A stretch of 64,000 nucleotides of DNA from Fuerstiella marisgermanici (GCF_001983935.1 NZ_CP017641.1:7428001-7492000); one strand, 5' to 3'; positions 54,972 through 64,000 are shown, counted from the first letter of the stretch. Translations and numbers: made by a program. Notes: generated by a model not told the origin, from the letters alone.

Positions 54972-56306
54972 TTACGCGACAGACAGCTTCTTCGTCGGGT
55001 CGACCATCGCCCAGCATACCGCTCCGGCCGCGTAGATGCCCGCAAACACCAGCAGGACCGCGTTCCAGTTTGCCGTCCATTCAAACAGTTCGGCCACCAG
55101 GATCGGACACGCCGCCGCTGCCAAATTGCCCATCATATTCATCAGGCCGAATACCTGAGGCACGTGTTCGCCGCCAATATCGATCGTCGCGGAAAATGCA
55201 CACGGGCCAGCGAGGGCCGCCAGAAACGTCCCGCATGTCAGCAGTGCGATCGCCAGCGAGGTGCTTTGCACAAACCACGCCGATAAAATCAGTAGCGAGC
55301 AGCCGCCTAAAAACACTGAGCCGACTCCGCTGCGGCTGAATTTCAAACTGCCTGTGCGTTGCCAAATCCAATCGGTCAGCAGTCCGCCACACACGCAACC
55401 TGTCATCGTTCCCGTGAAGACGAAGGCCTGCAAATAGCCGGAATCCGAAACTGACACGCCGCGCGTCTTCTGTAAAAAGGTTGGAAACCAGCTCGCAAAG
55501 AACATGTATCCGGACGCTCGGCATACCTGCTGGCCGTACAGAAACCAGATCGCAGGATTGCGCATAATCGCCAGCCACGGCGTCGGTGATGGGGGCTTGC
55601 GTTCTGTCGAAGTGGTTTCGTCCGAAGGTTCCCGCTCGTTGTAGACTCCGATCACGCGCCGTTCCACATCGTTCACGTTGTCATCACGCTGAGGGTCTTC
55701 GCGAAACCTTAACCAAAACCACGCGGCCCATAGAAACCCCGGCACTGAATACAGACCAAAGACCCACCGCCAGTGAACCGCGCCGATCAGTGGCCCTGTC
55801 AGCACGCTGGCGACAATGGCACCGACCTGCATTCCCATCGCCAATAAGCCGCAAGCCAGGGTGCGGCGAGACAGTGGGATCCAGTGAGAAATGGACAGGC
55901 ACGACGCTGGAAAGATTCCCGCCTGAGCCGCGCCCATCAGTAGCTGAGCCGTCAGAAGCAGCCATAGCCCCGGAGCCAACCCGATGCAGAGTGACGCCAA
56001 AGACCAGCCCGCCGCGAAGACGCACATCGCCACGCGCGAACCTCGTTGATGCGCCAGCCAGCCGCCAGGAACCTGCAGAAATGCATAGCTCCAGAAAAAC
56101 GTTCCCATAAACCAGCCGGACTGCCGAAGCGACAACCCAAGGTCCTCGCGAATCGTGCTCTCCGCGACACTCACCGCATTCCGAGCCAGATACGAAATCG
56201 CCGCTGCCAAAGTCAGCAGCGTCAGAACTTTGTACCGCACTTGCGTAGCACGATTTGTAGGTCCCGCGGCGGAAGAGGACGGCGGGCGATACGGGCTGTC
56301 GGTCAT
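54972..56306 (-). CDS. MFS transporter of the anion:cation symporter type (sugar acid uptake)
   Basis: A 12-helix major facilitator of 444 residues. The block SYLARNAVSVAESTIREDLG and GWFMGTFFWSYAFLQVPGGW follow the pattern of the ACS family (galactonate, glucarate, hexuronate). The loop-2 motif reads GSRVAMCVFAA. Its ATG overlaps the stop of the upstream DapA-family gene by four bases. With the dehydratase and lyase further upstream this suggests uptake of a sugar acid; the exact substrate is unknown. Confidence 0.85.
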   Translation of the reverse strand: MTDSPYRPPSSSAAGPTNRATQVRYKVLTLLTLAAAISYLARNAVSVAESTIREDLGLSLRQSGWFMGTFFWSYAFLQVPGGWLAHQRGSRVAMCVFAAGWSLASLCIGLAPGLWLLLTAQLLMGAAQAGIFPASCLSISHWIPLSRRTLACGLLAMGMQVGAIVASVLTGPLIGAVHWRWVFGLYSVPGFLWAAWFWLRFREDPQRDDNVNDVERRVIGVYNEREPSDETTSTERKPPSPTPWLAIMRNPAIWFLYGQQVCRASGYMFFASWFPTFLQKTRGVSVSDSGYLQAFVFTGTMTGCVCGGLLTDWIWQRTGSLKFSRSGVGSVFLGGCSLLILSAWFVQSTSLAIALLTCGTFLAALAGPCAFSATIDIGGEHVPQVFGLMNMMGNLAAAACPILVAELFEWTANWNAVLLVFAGIYAAGAVCWAMVDPTKKLSVA

Positions 56307-57211
56307 GCCAACGTCTCGTTCAGCATGATCAACAGCCGATCGACTTCTGCTTGAGTTTCAGAGTCCAGCGTCCACGAATTCGGTTCGCGGCGGCGGTCAC
56401 TTTTGAACAGGCCGCGTTTTACCATAATGTATTTTTCGATCGCGAGAAATCCGTCCAGTCCGGCCTGTAGTTGCAAGGCAACGATCGCACAGATCGGCAG
56501 ATAGATTTTGTAGGCGGCGGCCTCGTCACCGCGTTGCAACACATTCCACAGTGCCACAATTCCATCCAGCAAATCGACCCCCGGCATTGTGCCCGCGACG
56601 CCTCGACGAAATGCGTCGACCAGCAGCATGCCACCAGACCCGTCATACATTTTCGCCCGGCCGCCGCTTGCGTCTCGCAGGTCAGAAATGTTTGGCCCGA
56701 TCGGAGCGCCTTCCGGTTTGAACAAAATTTTGTTCGGCCCGTATTCATCTAACAATCGCACGTAGAAGTCGGTTGGGATTGATGCTCCCACGTATGACGA
56801 CGCATCCTGCACGATCAACGGTGCATCGACGGCGTCCGCCAACGCTGCAAAGTACTTCCACAAAGCGGCCTGCGGCAACGCGGTGGAAATCGGTGGAATC
56901 GCCATTATCGCGTCGCAGCCGTCGTTCACAGCCGCCTGTGCAAACAGGACCGCTTGTTTCGTGCTTTCGGCACCCACACTAGCAATCACGGTCGCTCGCC
57001 CGGCCGTGACTTCCACAATCATGCGGTTCAGAGCGATTCGCTCGTCAGTCGTCAGACGCAGGATTTCGGACACCATGGCCGAACAAACGCCGTTCACGCC
57101 GAGTTCCAAAGCCCATTCGATCTCACGCTGAAGACTGTCACTGTCGATGCGATCGTGGACATCAAACGGAGTGTGCAGGATTGGCAGCACGCCTTCGATC
57201 CGGTCTGACAT
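56303..57211 (-). CDS. DapA-family lyase/aldolase, probable sugar-acid catabolism
   Basis: A TIM-barrel Schiff-base enzyme of 302 residues. Opening GVLPILHTPFDVHDRID and GVNGVCSAMVSEI are in the positions of the family motifs. The Schiff-base Lys is probably in ILFKPEGAPIG. The usual Tyr of the YNxP motif is not visible (VQDASSYVG instead), so the enzyme is unlikely to be a true dihydrodipicolinate synthase. It is more likely a 2-keto-3-deoxy sugar acid aldolase or dehydratase. The ATG at 57211 was chosen; the longer reading is atypical. Confidence 0.82.
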   Translation of the reverse strand: MSDRIEGVLPILHTPFDVHDRIDSDSLQREIEWALELGVNGVCSAMVSEILRLTTDERIALNRMIVEVTAGRATVIASVGAESTKQAVLFAQAAVNDGCDAIMAIPPISTALPQAALWKYFAALADAVDAPLIVQDASSYVGASIPTDFYVRLLDEYGPNKILFKPEGAPIGPNISDLRDASGGRAKMYDGSGGMLLVDAFRRGVAGTMPGVDLLDGIVALWNVLQRGDEAAAYKIYLPICAIVALQLQAGLDGFLAIEKYIMVKRGLFKSDRRREPNSWTLDSETQAEVDRLLIMLNETLA

Positions 57212-57307
57212 TTTCTTTTCTCGTTTACGGCCTTCGAAGATCGTCAGTTGAAACGATCGTGCCCGAAGTGCGGGACAGCCATCGTCTTCCAGCCGTCGGT
57301 GCATTGC

Positions 57308-57793
57308 TTATGGACTGACCGACGCGCCTCGCATCTCTGTGACGTTTCCCACGATCAAACGCCGGACCTCGCGAACCCAGATTTCGCCGATCCACTTTTC
57401 TGCATCATATGGCACGATACGCGAGATCTGAAACCCGACTCCCTTGAGCATCTCAATGATCTCGACGGATGCCGGTTCGTTAGTGCTATGGACAATGACC
57501 GGTACAGCCGCGGCAAAACTCGAACCATCGTTTTTTGAATACCGCACAAGGCATGCGGCAACATCCACTCCTGAACCAGGGTCAATCGGTTTACCATCGC
57601 GAAATTCGACCGGCTCAAGGTCGTTGTCCAGCGAGATCAAAGCGACGTCATCCAGCCCGGTTTGCTGCACGACCTTGCACATGGATTCGGCCGTATCACA
57701 AAACTGAATTGCAAACATTGGCAGGCGATCTGCCAGGTGCTCAATCATCGCGGTCCGTCGTTCCGCGTTGTCTTCGAGAATCAGAATCCGCAT
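57308..57793 (-). CDS. Receiver-like protein (cyclic-phosphate processing receiver type)
   Basis: A 161-residue protein starting MRILILEDNAERR, like a response-regulator receiver, with LISLDNDLEP at the phosphorylation position and VIVHSTNEPA where a receiver has its Ser/Thr switch. The LDNDL pattern and a C-terminal extension fit the cREC group, thought from comparative genomics to act in RNA repair or conflict systems rather than in two-component signalling. That assignment is from memory and should be tested. It has no DNA-binding output domain. A small unknown gene lies just upstream. Confidence 0.72.
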   Translation of the reverse strand: MRILILEDNAERRTAMIEHLADRLPMFAIQFCDTAESMCKVVQQTGLDDVALISLDNDLEPVEFRDGKPIDPGSGVDVAACLVRYSKNDGSSFAAAVPVIVHSTNEPASVEIIEMLKGVGFQISRIVPYDAEKWIGEIWVREVRRLIVGNVTEMRGASVSP

Positions 57794-57811
57794 GCAAGTA
57801 TCCTGTCGTTC

Positions 57812-58189
57812 TTATCGCAAAACAAATGGCCGGCCGCCATCGAACGGGAAGAAGCGGACGCCGCCCGGTGCCAGCTCCAGTCCAGTATCCTCCAGCCAGT
57901 CCGCTACCGCCAGCAGACCTTCTTCGTCATCACAGCGGAACGTTCCCGAAAGGTTTGTTAGTTCTGTCACGCAACCATCGACCATGCAAAGAGTTCCTGC
58001 ATACAGTGCCGGTTCGCGGTTTCCGAGGACTCTCGGGTGTGTATGTGGCCCGTCGGGCAAGACCCAAACCTGCTTTTCAACATCCTGAACGAATACGTAT
58101 TCACCGTCCGTCAGCCCACTCGCAGCAATCGTCGATCGAGTATCTTTGGAATATCTCCGCCGGTCAAGCGGATTGCGCGGTGTCTGCAT
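57812..58189 (-). CDS. Small protein of unknown function next to the receiver-like gene
   Basis: I do not recognise a named domain. The reading of about 125 residues has a beta-rich core with conserved-looking patches: VWVLPDGPHTHPRVLG, GCVTELTNLSGTFRC and a C-terminal GGVRFFPFDGGRPF. It has no signal peptide or membrane helix. Several starts are possible; the ATG at 58189 overlaps the end of the upstream ceramidase-like gene by 26 bases. The pairing with the receiver-like gene (18-base gap) suggests that they work together. Confidence 0.62.
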   Translation of the reverse strand: MQTPRNPLDRRRYSKDTRSTIAASGLTDGEYVFVQDVEKQVWVLPDGPHTHPRVLGNREPALYAGTLCMVDGCVTELTNLSGTFRCDDEEGLLAVADWLEDTGLELAPGGVRFFPFDGGRPFVLR

Positions 58190-59615
58190 GACCACCATCC
58201 CCAATCAGTTCCGCAATCGCGTTCACCATCGCCGCTCTAATCAGCTCCAATCCGCCGCGGTCGAACGGTGTCTGCCAGACGGGATAGACGTCGACATCAT
58301 ACAGTTCTTCCGGTGGCAGGTAACCGATCGAGCCGTTGATCAAATTCATGCAGGCCAATGGCACCTTCGGAAACTGGCGACGCAGGTCCTTTTGCAACTG
58401 CGAATACGCTTCGCTGCAGCTTCCCAACAGAACCGCATCGCCAATTCGCCACGCAGAAATCGGGTGAGCGAAAGTGGCTCCGTCGCCCAGTGAACGTCGG
58501 ATGTCACGTTTGCGGCGAAGGCGTTCCTGAAGTGCTCGGTCCTTACAATCGCTTCGCTGCTGTTCGAGTTCTGCGGCGGACGGCCAGTTCTTTAGAGGAA
58601 CGTCGACGGTGGTTGCGATCGCTTTTAGCGAGCCGGCTGCAGCGCTTTCACGGTGTCGCCATGCCGCCAGTGGTGCTCCGGATTCTACGGTTTCTGCGAA
58701 TGTGAGTTCCGTGTTGGGCGGTTCCATGTCGAACAACGTCGCCAGCGCTGCGTGAGCTAACTGAGTGCCGTGCCGATCGGCCACGTCCGTGTCGCCCACG
58801 TATTGATGACGTGGAGCAAGGTCGCCGGACATGCCTTGAAGAAAGTAGGCCGCCGCGCCGGTAGCTGCTTCCATGGTGGAACGCATGGCACCGATGTAGT
58901 CAGGCGAAATGGACGTGTTCTCCCACGCCAGTGTTGTCGGATGACAGGCGTAGTTGACGAGCGTTGCTCGCAGAGTTCCCGAAGCATCCGTGATGCGGCC
59001 GAGTAGCAGCGTGTCGTCGGCAGCCGCGTTCGGATTGAAGCCACAAATCAGTCGCGTCGCCTTTCCGTTGCCGGATTTTCCGGGCATTTCGTCTGGAGCC
59101 GCTGGGTCTGGCAGATCGCGATTCGCTGCGAGTCCGCAGCGACCGGTATGCCAGTCCAGAGTTGCGTCGAAGGCTTCGGCCATCGCCTGTTTTGTGGTTG
59201 AGACCGTCGCCTGGTAAACGTCTTCCAGCCATTGTCCGTGTAACTCACTGCCGGGAAGTTCGTCGTCCGGTTCCATAAGTGGCGCGGCTGCGTGAGTGTG
59301 TGTCAATGCGAAGATAAGCCTTGACGAATCCATCGACAGTTCGTTCAGCAACCGCTGTTGAAACTTGCGAAACAATTCCAGCGGCCGCCACCAGCCCAGA
59401 TCGGCATCGATCAACACCAGCGGGTCGTCACCAACTCGCTCCGAAATTGTCAAAGCGTTCAACGTTAGCGGCCGATGGATGGAAGCGGCCGTGTCATGTT
59501 TCGCCGCACCCCAGTTGCGCGAATAGATGCCAACGGGCGGCGTGATGTCTGCTCGAGCAATGCCGATGCGGCCAGTGAAGGCAGCGTGTTTTCTAGCTGG
59601 TGGTTTCACTGGCAT
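58164..59615 (-). CDS. Neutral/alkaline ceramidase-like protein
   Basis: A 483-residue hydrolase resembling the N-terminal domain of neutral ceramidases. The opening RIGIARADITPPVGIY is the usual one. Metal-site candidates are THTHAAAP (His pair), VNYACHPTTL and LQGMSGDLAPRHQYV. It lacks a signal peptide in the present reading and the C-terminal domain of classical ceramidases. Planctomycete genomes hold many of these proteins with unknown substrates; an amide or ester hydrolase is likely. Confidence 0.82.
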   Translation of the reverse strand: MPVKPPARKHAAFTGRIGIARADITPPVGIYSRNWGAAKHDTAASIHRPLTLNALTISERVGDDPLVLIDADLGWWRPLELFRKFQQRLLNELSMDSSRLIFALTHTHAAAPLMEPDDELPGSELHGQWLEDVYQATVSTTKQAMAEAFDATLDWHTGRCGLAANRDLPDPAAPDEMPGKSGNGKATRLICGFNPNAAADDTLLLGRITDASGTLRATLVNYACHPTTLAWENTSISPDYIGAMRSTMEAATGAAAYFLQGMSGDLAPRHQYVGDTDVADRHGTQLAHAALATLFDMEPPNTELTFAETVESGAPLAAWRHRESAAAGSLKAIATTVDVPLKNWPSAAELEQQRSDCKDRALQERLRRKRDIRRSLGDGATFAHPISAWRIGDAVLLGSCSEAYSQLQKDLRRQFPKVPLACMNLINGSIGYLPPEELYDVDVYPVWQTPFDRGGLELIRAAMVNAIAELIGDGGHADTAQSA

Positions 59616-59954
59616 ACCCTATCTGATGCTTCACTTGTAGTGGGAATCTTCAAAGTTGAGTGTGTCTCGCCGGCGACCAACAAGGTGCGGTAAGCCGGTC
59701 GCACAACTGAAGGTTAGCATGTCAGTTCGCCTCAAACAGCCATCGCCGCTATCCCCGGACGCAATACGCAGACACACGACTCATAAGGCTCACGCATTCG
59801 GCGCGGGAACACGCCAACATGCCGAAGCTGGCGCAAGGCAACAAGTGCCACAGCGCCGCCTGGTCTTATTGGCGACCAGTGGGAGTATCGCCGGCGCTTC
59901 AGTCTTCCAACCGTCACCCGTCCACCACGCCAACCGCCCGCCGGTGCGTACCGG
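59616..59954. other. 339-base intergenic region with 66-bp repeat at its right end
   Basis: No gene recognised other than the repeat copy listed below. It lies between two minus-strand genes of probable sugar catabolism. Confidence 0.5.
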
Positions 59955-59955
59955 C
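59890..59955 (-). repeat. 66-bp dispersed repeat, copy B, at the dehydratase stop codon
   Basis: Pairs with 13305-13370 (56 of 66 identical by hand count, no gaps). The last base of the element overlaps the stop codon of the dehydratase gene. The hairpin stem next to the stop is identical in both copies. Confidence 0.75.
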
Positions 59956-61133
59956 TACCAGTCGCCGACGCTACCGTCCTGGTAGAAGACTCGTTGAGGC
60001 AGTTCCTGTTCGAAGGGGTGTTTGCGGACTTCGTCTTCGTTGATTTCGATTCCCAGCCCTGGTCGAGTGTTCGGTGTGACAGTGCGTGTGGCTGGATCGA
60101 TTGTGAAGCCTTCGCTGACGATGTCGTCGCGCCACGGCACGTCGTTGTGTACTGATTCGCAGATGATGTAACTTGGCTGAGCAAACCCGAACTCGAGCGA
60201 CGCGGCTGTGCTGACCGGGCCTTGAGGATTATGCGGCGCCAGAGCGATGCGGTAGGCGTCGGCCAGTGCGGCGATGCGGCGAGCTTCAGTTAAACCGCCG
60301 CAATGAGTGATGTCCAATTGGCAGACTTCGCAGCCGCGAGCCGCAAACAGATCGCGGAATGCGGCCAAATGAGTCATCCGCTCGCCTGTTGCAATCGGCG
60401 TGCCCACGGCGGCGTTGATTGCCGCCAGGCTGTCGATACTTTCGGGCCAGCAGGGTTCTTCAAAGAAGTACAGGCCGTAGTCGTCCAGCGCGCGAGCGAA
60501 CTTCATTCCCATGGCGGGCGACGGGCGAGCGTGGCAGTCGACCATAATGTCAATGTCGTCTCCGACAGCTTCACGCATTGCTGCGACGCACGCTTCGGCC
60601 GCCTTTACGGGTCGCAAACCTTCGACCGGCATCGTGGGCGGCACCGCCATCGACTTAAAGGCGGTGAAGCCGTCTGCCACAGCCTGCTGAGCGAGATCGG
60701 CAAACTGTTGAGCGTTCTCGACTGGCGTCTCGTAAAAGCTTTCGAGATTGCCGCCGCCTAAGTGGCAGTAAAGCCGAATCGAATCTCGCACCGGCCCGCC
60801 CCACAGCTTGTGGCAGGGTACGTTATGAACTTTTCCGATGATGTCCCACAAAGCAATGTCGATTCCGGCGATGGCCGTTGATCGAGTCACCCCGTTGCCG
60901 TGCCAGAAGTGTTGCCGCCACATCATCTGCCACAGGTGTTCCACTCGAGTCGGGTCTTCGCCGATCAGGAGTTCGGCCAGATCTTCGACGGCGCCCACGA
61001 CGCCTCGCGTGTGCCATTCCAACGTGGCTTCACCCCAGCCGAACAGGCCTGGTTGGTCGGTGACAACTTTTACAAAAATCCAGTTGCGCATCCGCGCGTG
61101 GCAGACCAGAACTTCAACGGCCGTAATTTTCAT
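59955..61133 (-). CDS. Enolase-superfamily dehydratase (galactonate/mannonate dehydratase-like)
   Basis: A mandelate racemase/muconate lactonising enzyme of 392 residues, starting [13 protein letters not shown]. Magnesium ligands appear in IMVDCHAR (Asp), FFEEPCWPE (Glu) and TGERMTH (Glu). The His of the dehydratase group is likely in [11 protein letters not shown], as in D-galactonate and D-mannonate dehydratases. This fits removal of water from a sugar acid, with the DapA-family lyase and MFS transporter completing the path. Substrate is not certain. The 66-bp repeat follows the stop codon. Confidence 0.86.
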   Translation of the reverse strand: MKITAVEVLVCHARMRNWIFVKVVTDQPGLFGWGEATLEWHTRGVVGAVEDLAELLIGEDPTRVEHLWQMMWRQHFWHGNGVTRSTAIAGIDIALWDIIGKVHNVPCHKLWGGPVRDSIRLYCHLGGGNLESFYETPVENAQQFADLAQQAVADGFTAFKSMAVPPTMPVEGLRPVKAAEACVAAMREAVGDDIDIMVDCHARPSPAMGMKFARALDDYGLYFFEEPCWPESIDSLAAINAAVGTPIATGERMTHLAAFRDLFAARGCEVCQLDITHCGGLTEARRIAALADAYRIALAPHNPQGPVSTAASLEFGFAQPSYIICESVHNDVPWRDDIVSEGFTIDPATRTVTPNTRPGLGIEINEDEVRKHPFEQELPQRVFYQDGSVGDW

Positions 61134-61167
61134 CGGGGGTCCAGAAGGCAAAGGCGAATGTTGTTAA

Positions 61168-62586
61168 TCAAAGCTGACGTCGTCGTCGCTGTTTTCGAGG
61201 CCGCTTTTCTTTTGGTGCCTTGAATTCCGCGTCCGTGTCTTTTTGGGTGGCCTTGGCCGATCGGATGATATTCAAGATGCCGCCGACAACGCTGTCTGAG
61301 GTTTCATCACCTTCGGGCTGCGACACCGAACCGATTAAGTCCATGACGGCTCGCGAGACGGCTGGCGGCTGTGAGGCACCGCCGGGGTTGAGGTTCTCGG
61401 CCAACTGGTCCACCATCGAAAAACCGGGTGGCGTCACCAGCACAGGTTCGGAAACGGTCCCTTTGACACTGAGCATAAACGGCAGCCGAACGAGTTTTGA
61501 AAACGCGGCCAGCATTGGATTTTTCGGTGCCAGTTGCGGCATTTGTATGTTTAACGAAAGGTCGAGACTTTCGTCCAGGCCGACCATGCCGGACGATTCG
61601 ATACTCATGTATTGAGCGATTTCCGGCAACAGGAAGACCAGGCCCTGGTGGTGAATACCATGATCATCCACCTGAAACGCGACTCGTGAATCCCGCACAA
61701 TTTGAAGTCGGTCGGGCACGCTGGTGCCGGTCAGGTGTCCGGCGAGCTTACTGATCTGACTTACCCATTCCTTCTTCAGGCGAGATTCAACAGAATGGAA
61801 AACGGCCTCCCCGGCGATCAGCATTTGCGAGTTTTCGGCATCGTCCAGTTGCATGCGCAGGCCATCCAGACGAACGCTGACCTCGCCGTCAAGTTCCGTC
61901 GATTGCGACAGGACGGGAGCGATCATTGCGAGGTTTTGCTCGGTATGCAGTTCCGAAAGTGGTTCATGATCCAGCAGCTGAACGGGCTGGACGGTCAGAA
62001 ATCGCCCGTCTGTTTCATTGGTCACCGCCGCCGACACGTTGATTTGATCCAGGTCGACGATTGGTAGTGGTCGCCACGGAACGCTGAGTACAAATTCGGC
62101 GTTCTGAATTTCCACAGCAAACGCTGGTTTGTCCTTGGTGGGGTCGCGGAAACTGTCGCCTTTCTGCTGTAGCTTGGGCGGCAGCTTGCCGTCGTCGTCC
62201 AGACGGATCTGAATTTTCGGTTCGATCAGCGTGATTGTTCCGAGATCGCCGCCGTTGGTCATTAGGCCGAGGATCGTGCGAGACGTCCGGACTTCGCGGA
62301 TGCTGACCTTCACCTGGCCGGTTTCATCTTCGAACACGACGTTCTGCATGCTGACGGGAGTCACCCAGCTTCCCGACGCGGCTCCGGAGGTCGCCTTCAC
62401 ACCGTATTCGGCAAACCGCTCATTCAGCAGATTGTCGCGGTGAGCGGAATTCATGACGGCTGTGGGCAGAACGGTGAATCCGGAAAACAGCATGCCTCCC
62501 AGGACCGTCGTCGCGACTGCCGCCCGCCGCCAGCGACGGCGGGTTTGAGCTGGTTCGAGCTGTGGTTTTTGCTGATCCATATCCAT
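61168..62586 (-). CDS. AsmA/DUF748-like envelope protein
   Basis: A 472-residue protein with a basic N-terminus and one membrane helix (TTVLGGMLFSGFTVLPTAV), the rest probably periplasmic. Its repeating beta-rich pattern resembles proteins of the AsmA-like group that may serve in lipid transport between membranes: an N-terminal conserved block with LIEPKIQIRLDDDGKLP, then repeats and a Lys/Arg-rich tail. I cannot assign a function. The ATG at 62586 is preferred; two upstream in-frame ATGs would add residues before the helix without likeness. The tail is extremely basic. Confidence 0.72.
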   Translation of the reverse strand: MDMDQQKPQLEPAQTRRRWRRAAVATTVLGGMLFSGFTVLPTAVMNSAHRDNLLNERFAEYGVKATSGAASGSWVTPVSMQNVVFEDETGQVKVSIREVRTSRTILGLMTNGGDLGTITLIEPKIQIRLDDDGKLPPKLQQKGDSFRDPTKDKPAFAVEIQNAEFVLSVPWRPLPIVDLDQINVSAAVTNETDGRFLTVQPVQLLDHEPLSELHTEQNLAMIAPVLSQSTELDGEVSVRLDGLRMQLDDAENSQMLIAGEAVFHSVESRLKKEWVSQISKLAGHLTGTSVPDRLQIVRDSRVAFQVDDHGIHHQGLVFLLPEIAQYMSIESSGMVGLDESLDLSLNIQMPQLAPKNPMLAAFSKLVRLPFMLSVKGTVSEPVLVTPPGFSMVDQLAENLNPGGASQPPAVSRAVMDLIGSVSQPEGDETSDSVVGGILNIIRSAKATQKDTDAEFKAPKEKRPRKQRRRRQL

Positions 62587-62808
62587 GGCGCTGTTGTTTC
62601 TGAGCGTTGCCGAACTAAGTGGCCGTGACTCTACGATGGAACCGTTTGTGGTTCGTGGAATGTCGCCGATCCTTCGCATATTGTATTTGCCACTCAAAAA
62701 TAAGTCATTACTGAAGTTGCCAGCTTTCTGGCATCCTGGCGACCGCCTCGGTAGCATTTACTCGCCGTTTCGGCAGAAAACGAACCGAAAATGGCGATCG
62801 CGTGTACA

Positions 62809-62823
62809 CAACACACTGTGTTG
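62809..62823. promoter_or_regulatory. Palindrome, possible operator for the DUF6807 gene
   Basis: A perfect 7-1-7 palindrome CAACACA-C-TGTGTTG lies 50 bases upstream of the ATG of the DUF6807 gene in the divergent intergenic region. Its position fits a repressor or activator site, but no regulator gene is near. Confidence 0.4.
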
Positions 62824-62873
62824 CACATTTGATGCCCCGCCCAATAAATTCCAACCTTATAAGGCCCCTCTGT

Positions 62874-63821
62874 ATGAAAATCACCTCCTTCATGACCTGC
62901 GCGAGCCTGCTTATTGGCTCAGTTGCGACATCGATTGCTCAGGACACAAAAGGCGTTTCCTTCCAGCGGAAATCGGACGGCGAACTTCAGATTTTGATCG
63001 ACGGCAAGAAGTTCGGCGTGCTGAATCACGGAAAAGAATGGAACAAGCCCTTCCTGTATCCGTTGTGGGCTCCCAACGGGAAAAACATTCTCCGCGAGAT
63101 CGTGCCAACCGCTGAGGATCAGGATTCGAAAACGGGGAAAGATCACTTTCACCATAAGGGTGTGTGGGTGGCCGTGGATTCGGTCAACGAAAAGAAGCTG
63201 AACTTCTGGCATGAGAAAGACAAAATCGTCAATCAGTCCGTCAAAGTGGCTGTCAGCGACGGCGTCGGTTCCCTGACGATGCACAACACCTGGATGGACG
63301 GTGATCAACCGCTGTTGCAGGAAACCACCGTCGCCACGTTTTATCCGGATCGTCTGGTCACTTACGACATCGAACTTGCCGCCGTCGATAAAGACGTCAC
63401 GTTCTACGATACTAAAGAAGGCTTCTTTGCTGTCCGAATTGCTCACACGATGCGCGAATCGGAAGGCGGTCACATCATCAATGCGGAAGGTCTGAATGGT
63501 TCGGCCGAATGCTGGGGCAAGCCGACTCCGTGGATTGATTACTACGGAGAAGTCGACGGAGCCACATGTGGCGTCACGTTGATGGATCACCCAAACAACT
63601 TCCGCAAATCCCGGTACCACGTTCGCAACTATGGCCTGTTTGGTATCAGCCCGTTTGGCCCCAAGATCTACAGCAACAAGACGGAACCGGAGTCACCTGT
63701 GGTGCTGTCGCCCGGTGAGAAGAACCTGAAGCTGACGTACGGCATGTATGTTCACGACGGTGATGTCAAAGAAGGCGGCGTTGCGAAAGCCTATCAGCAG
63801 TTCCTGAACGTCACGAAGTAA
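62874..63821 (+). CDS. Secreted PmoA-like family protein (DUF6807)
   Basis: A 315-residue secreted protein with a clear signal peptide ([20 protein letters not shown], cleavage near AQDTK), which fixes the ATG at 62874. The conserved segments [32 protein letters not shown] and [10 protein letters not shown] identify the family annotated as methane-oxygenase PmoA-like or DUF6807, common in planctomycetes. Despite the name there is no link to methane oxidation. The fold is probably a beta-sandwich that handles carbohydrates. A sulfatase gene follows after 28 bases. Confidence 0.86.
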   Translation: MKITSFMTCASLLIGSVATSIAQDTKGVSFQRKSDGELQILIDGKKFGVLNHGKEWNKPFLYPLWAPNGKNILREIVPTAEDQDSKTGKDHFHHKGVWVAVDSVNEKKLNFWHEKDKIVNQSVKVAVSDGVGSLTMHNTWMDGDQPLLQETTVATFYPDRLVTYDIELAAVDKDVTFYDTKEGFFAVRIAHTMRESEGGHIINAEGLNGSAECWGKPTPWIDYYGEVDGATCGVTLMDHPNNFRKSRYHVRNYGLFGISPFGPKIYSNKTEPESPVVLSPGEKNLKLTYGMYVHDGDVKEGGVAKAYQQFLNVTK

Positions 63822-63849
63822 CCATTCCCCGTTTTATGGACTCTCGCTA

Positions 63850-64000
63850 ATGTTGCGTTCCGCGTGTCTCGCACTTTTTCTGGTCGCCCTGCCCTGCACT
63901 TTCACCAACGCTGCCGACGATCGGCCGAACATCGTGATCATCCTTTGCGATGACCTCGGCTTTGGTGATCTGGGCATCCATGGGCACCCGCACATTCAGA
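63850..64000 (+). CDS. Sulfatase, 5' end only
   Basis: The first 50 codons of a secreted sulfatase cut by the window edge. A signal peptide ([18 protein letters not shown], cleavage near NAADDR) is followed by [18 protein letters not shown], the standard metal-binding opening of sulfatases. It lies 28 bases downstream of the DUF6807 gene and is probably co-transcribed. Confidence 0.88.
   Translation, partial: MLRSACLALFLVALPCTFTNAADDRPNIVIILCDDLGFGDLGIHGHPHIQ

Noticed and set aside
1-64000. tRNA, rRNA, CRISPR and intact insertion sequences
   Set aside because: None recognised by eye on either strand; a covariance-model scan would be needed to exclude a small RNA gene.

Overview
The window reads as chromosomal DNA of a planctomycete (phylum Planctomycetota). 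Supporting signs are a surface protein with a LEPR-XLL N-terminus, a U-type exosortase with a PEP-CTERM protein beside it, sulfatases at both ends, a PmoA-like (DUF6807) secreted protein, a neutral-ceramidase-like protein, and generally weak Shine-Dalgarno signals. The genus cannot be fixed from the sequence alone. No rRNA, tRNA, CRISPR array or intact insertion sequence was recognised.

Region 1 (about 0.3-8.5 kb, plus strand) holds secreted or degradative proteins. These are a LEPR-XLL protein that carries a complete flagellin core plus FG-GAP and dockerin-like modules, a sulfatase fused to an alpha/beta hydrolase, a glycosylasparaginase, CutC and an SGNH hydrolase.

Region 2 (about 8.6-53 kb, almost entirely minus strand) is one large surface-polysaccharide locus. 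It contains a Wzy/WaaL-like membrane protein with a TPR tail, a WecA-like initiating transferase, at least seven glycosyltransferases, two Wzx-type flippases, two FkbM methyltransferases, two hexapeptide acyltransferases, a sulfotransferase, a deacetylase, an ATP-grasp enzyme and a Wzc-like chain-length kinase. Sugar-nucleotide genes in it predict dTDP-3-(formyl)amino-3,6-dideoxyhexose (FdtA/QdtA, FdtB/QdtB and an ankyrin-tailed formyltransferase), GDP-fucose (two GMD paralogues and Fcl) and UDP-GalNAcA (a WbpP/TviC-like epimerase and a WbpA/TviB-like dehydrogenase). Two further epimerases resemble CDP-paratose/tyvelose epimerases. Embedded in the locus are an exosortase module (XrtU, a TPR protein, a PEP-CTERM protein and an EpsI-like protein further upstream in the locus), an assimilatory APS/PAPS reductase and a small nucleotidyltransferase pair that looks like a toxin-antitoxin module.

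Region 3 (about 53-62.6 kb, minus strand) begins with purE-purK. It continues with a probable sugar-acid catabolic run (MFS transporter, DapA-family lyase, enolase-superfamily dehydratase), a ceramidase-like protein, a receiver-like protein with a small partner, and an AsmA-like envelope protein. Region 4 (62.8 kb to the end, plus strand) starts a divergent unit with a DUF6807 protein and the first 50 codons of another sulfatase.

The observations most worth following are the flagellin core inside a LEPR-XLL surface protein, a 66-bp repeat placed exactly at the stop codons of two unrelated genes 46 kb apart, the ankyrin-formyltransferase with a 12-bp tandem repeat in its linker, the exosortase module split by a strong terminator, and the nucleotidyltransferase pair wedged between two related epimerase genes.
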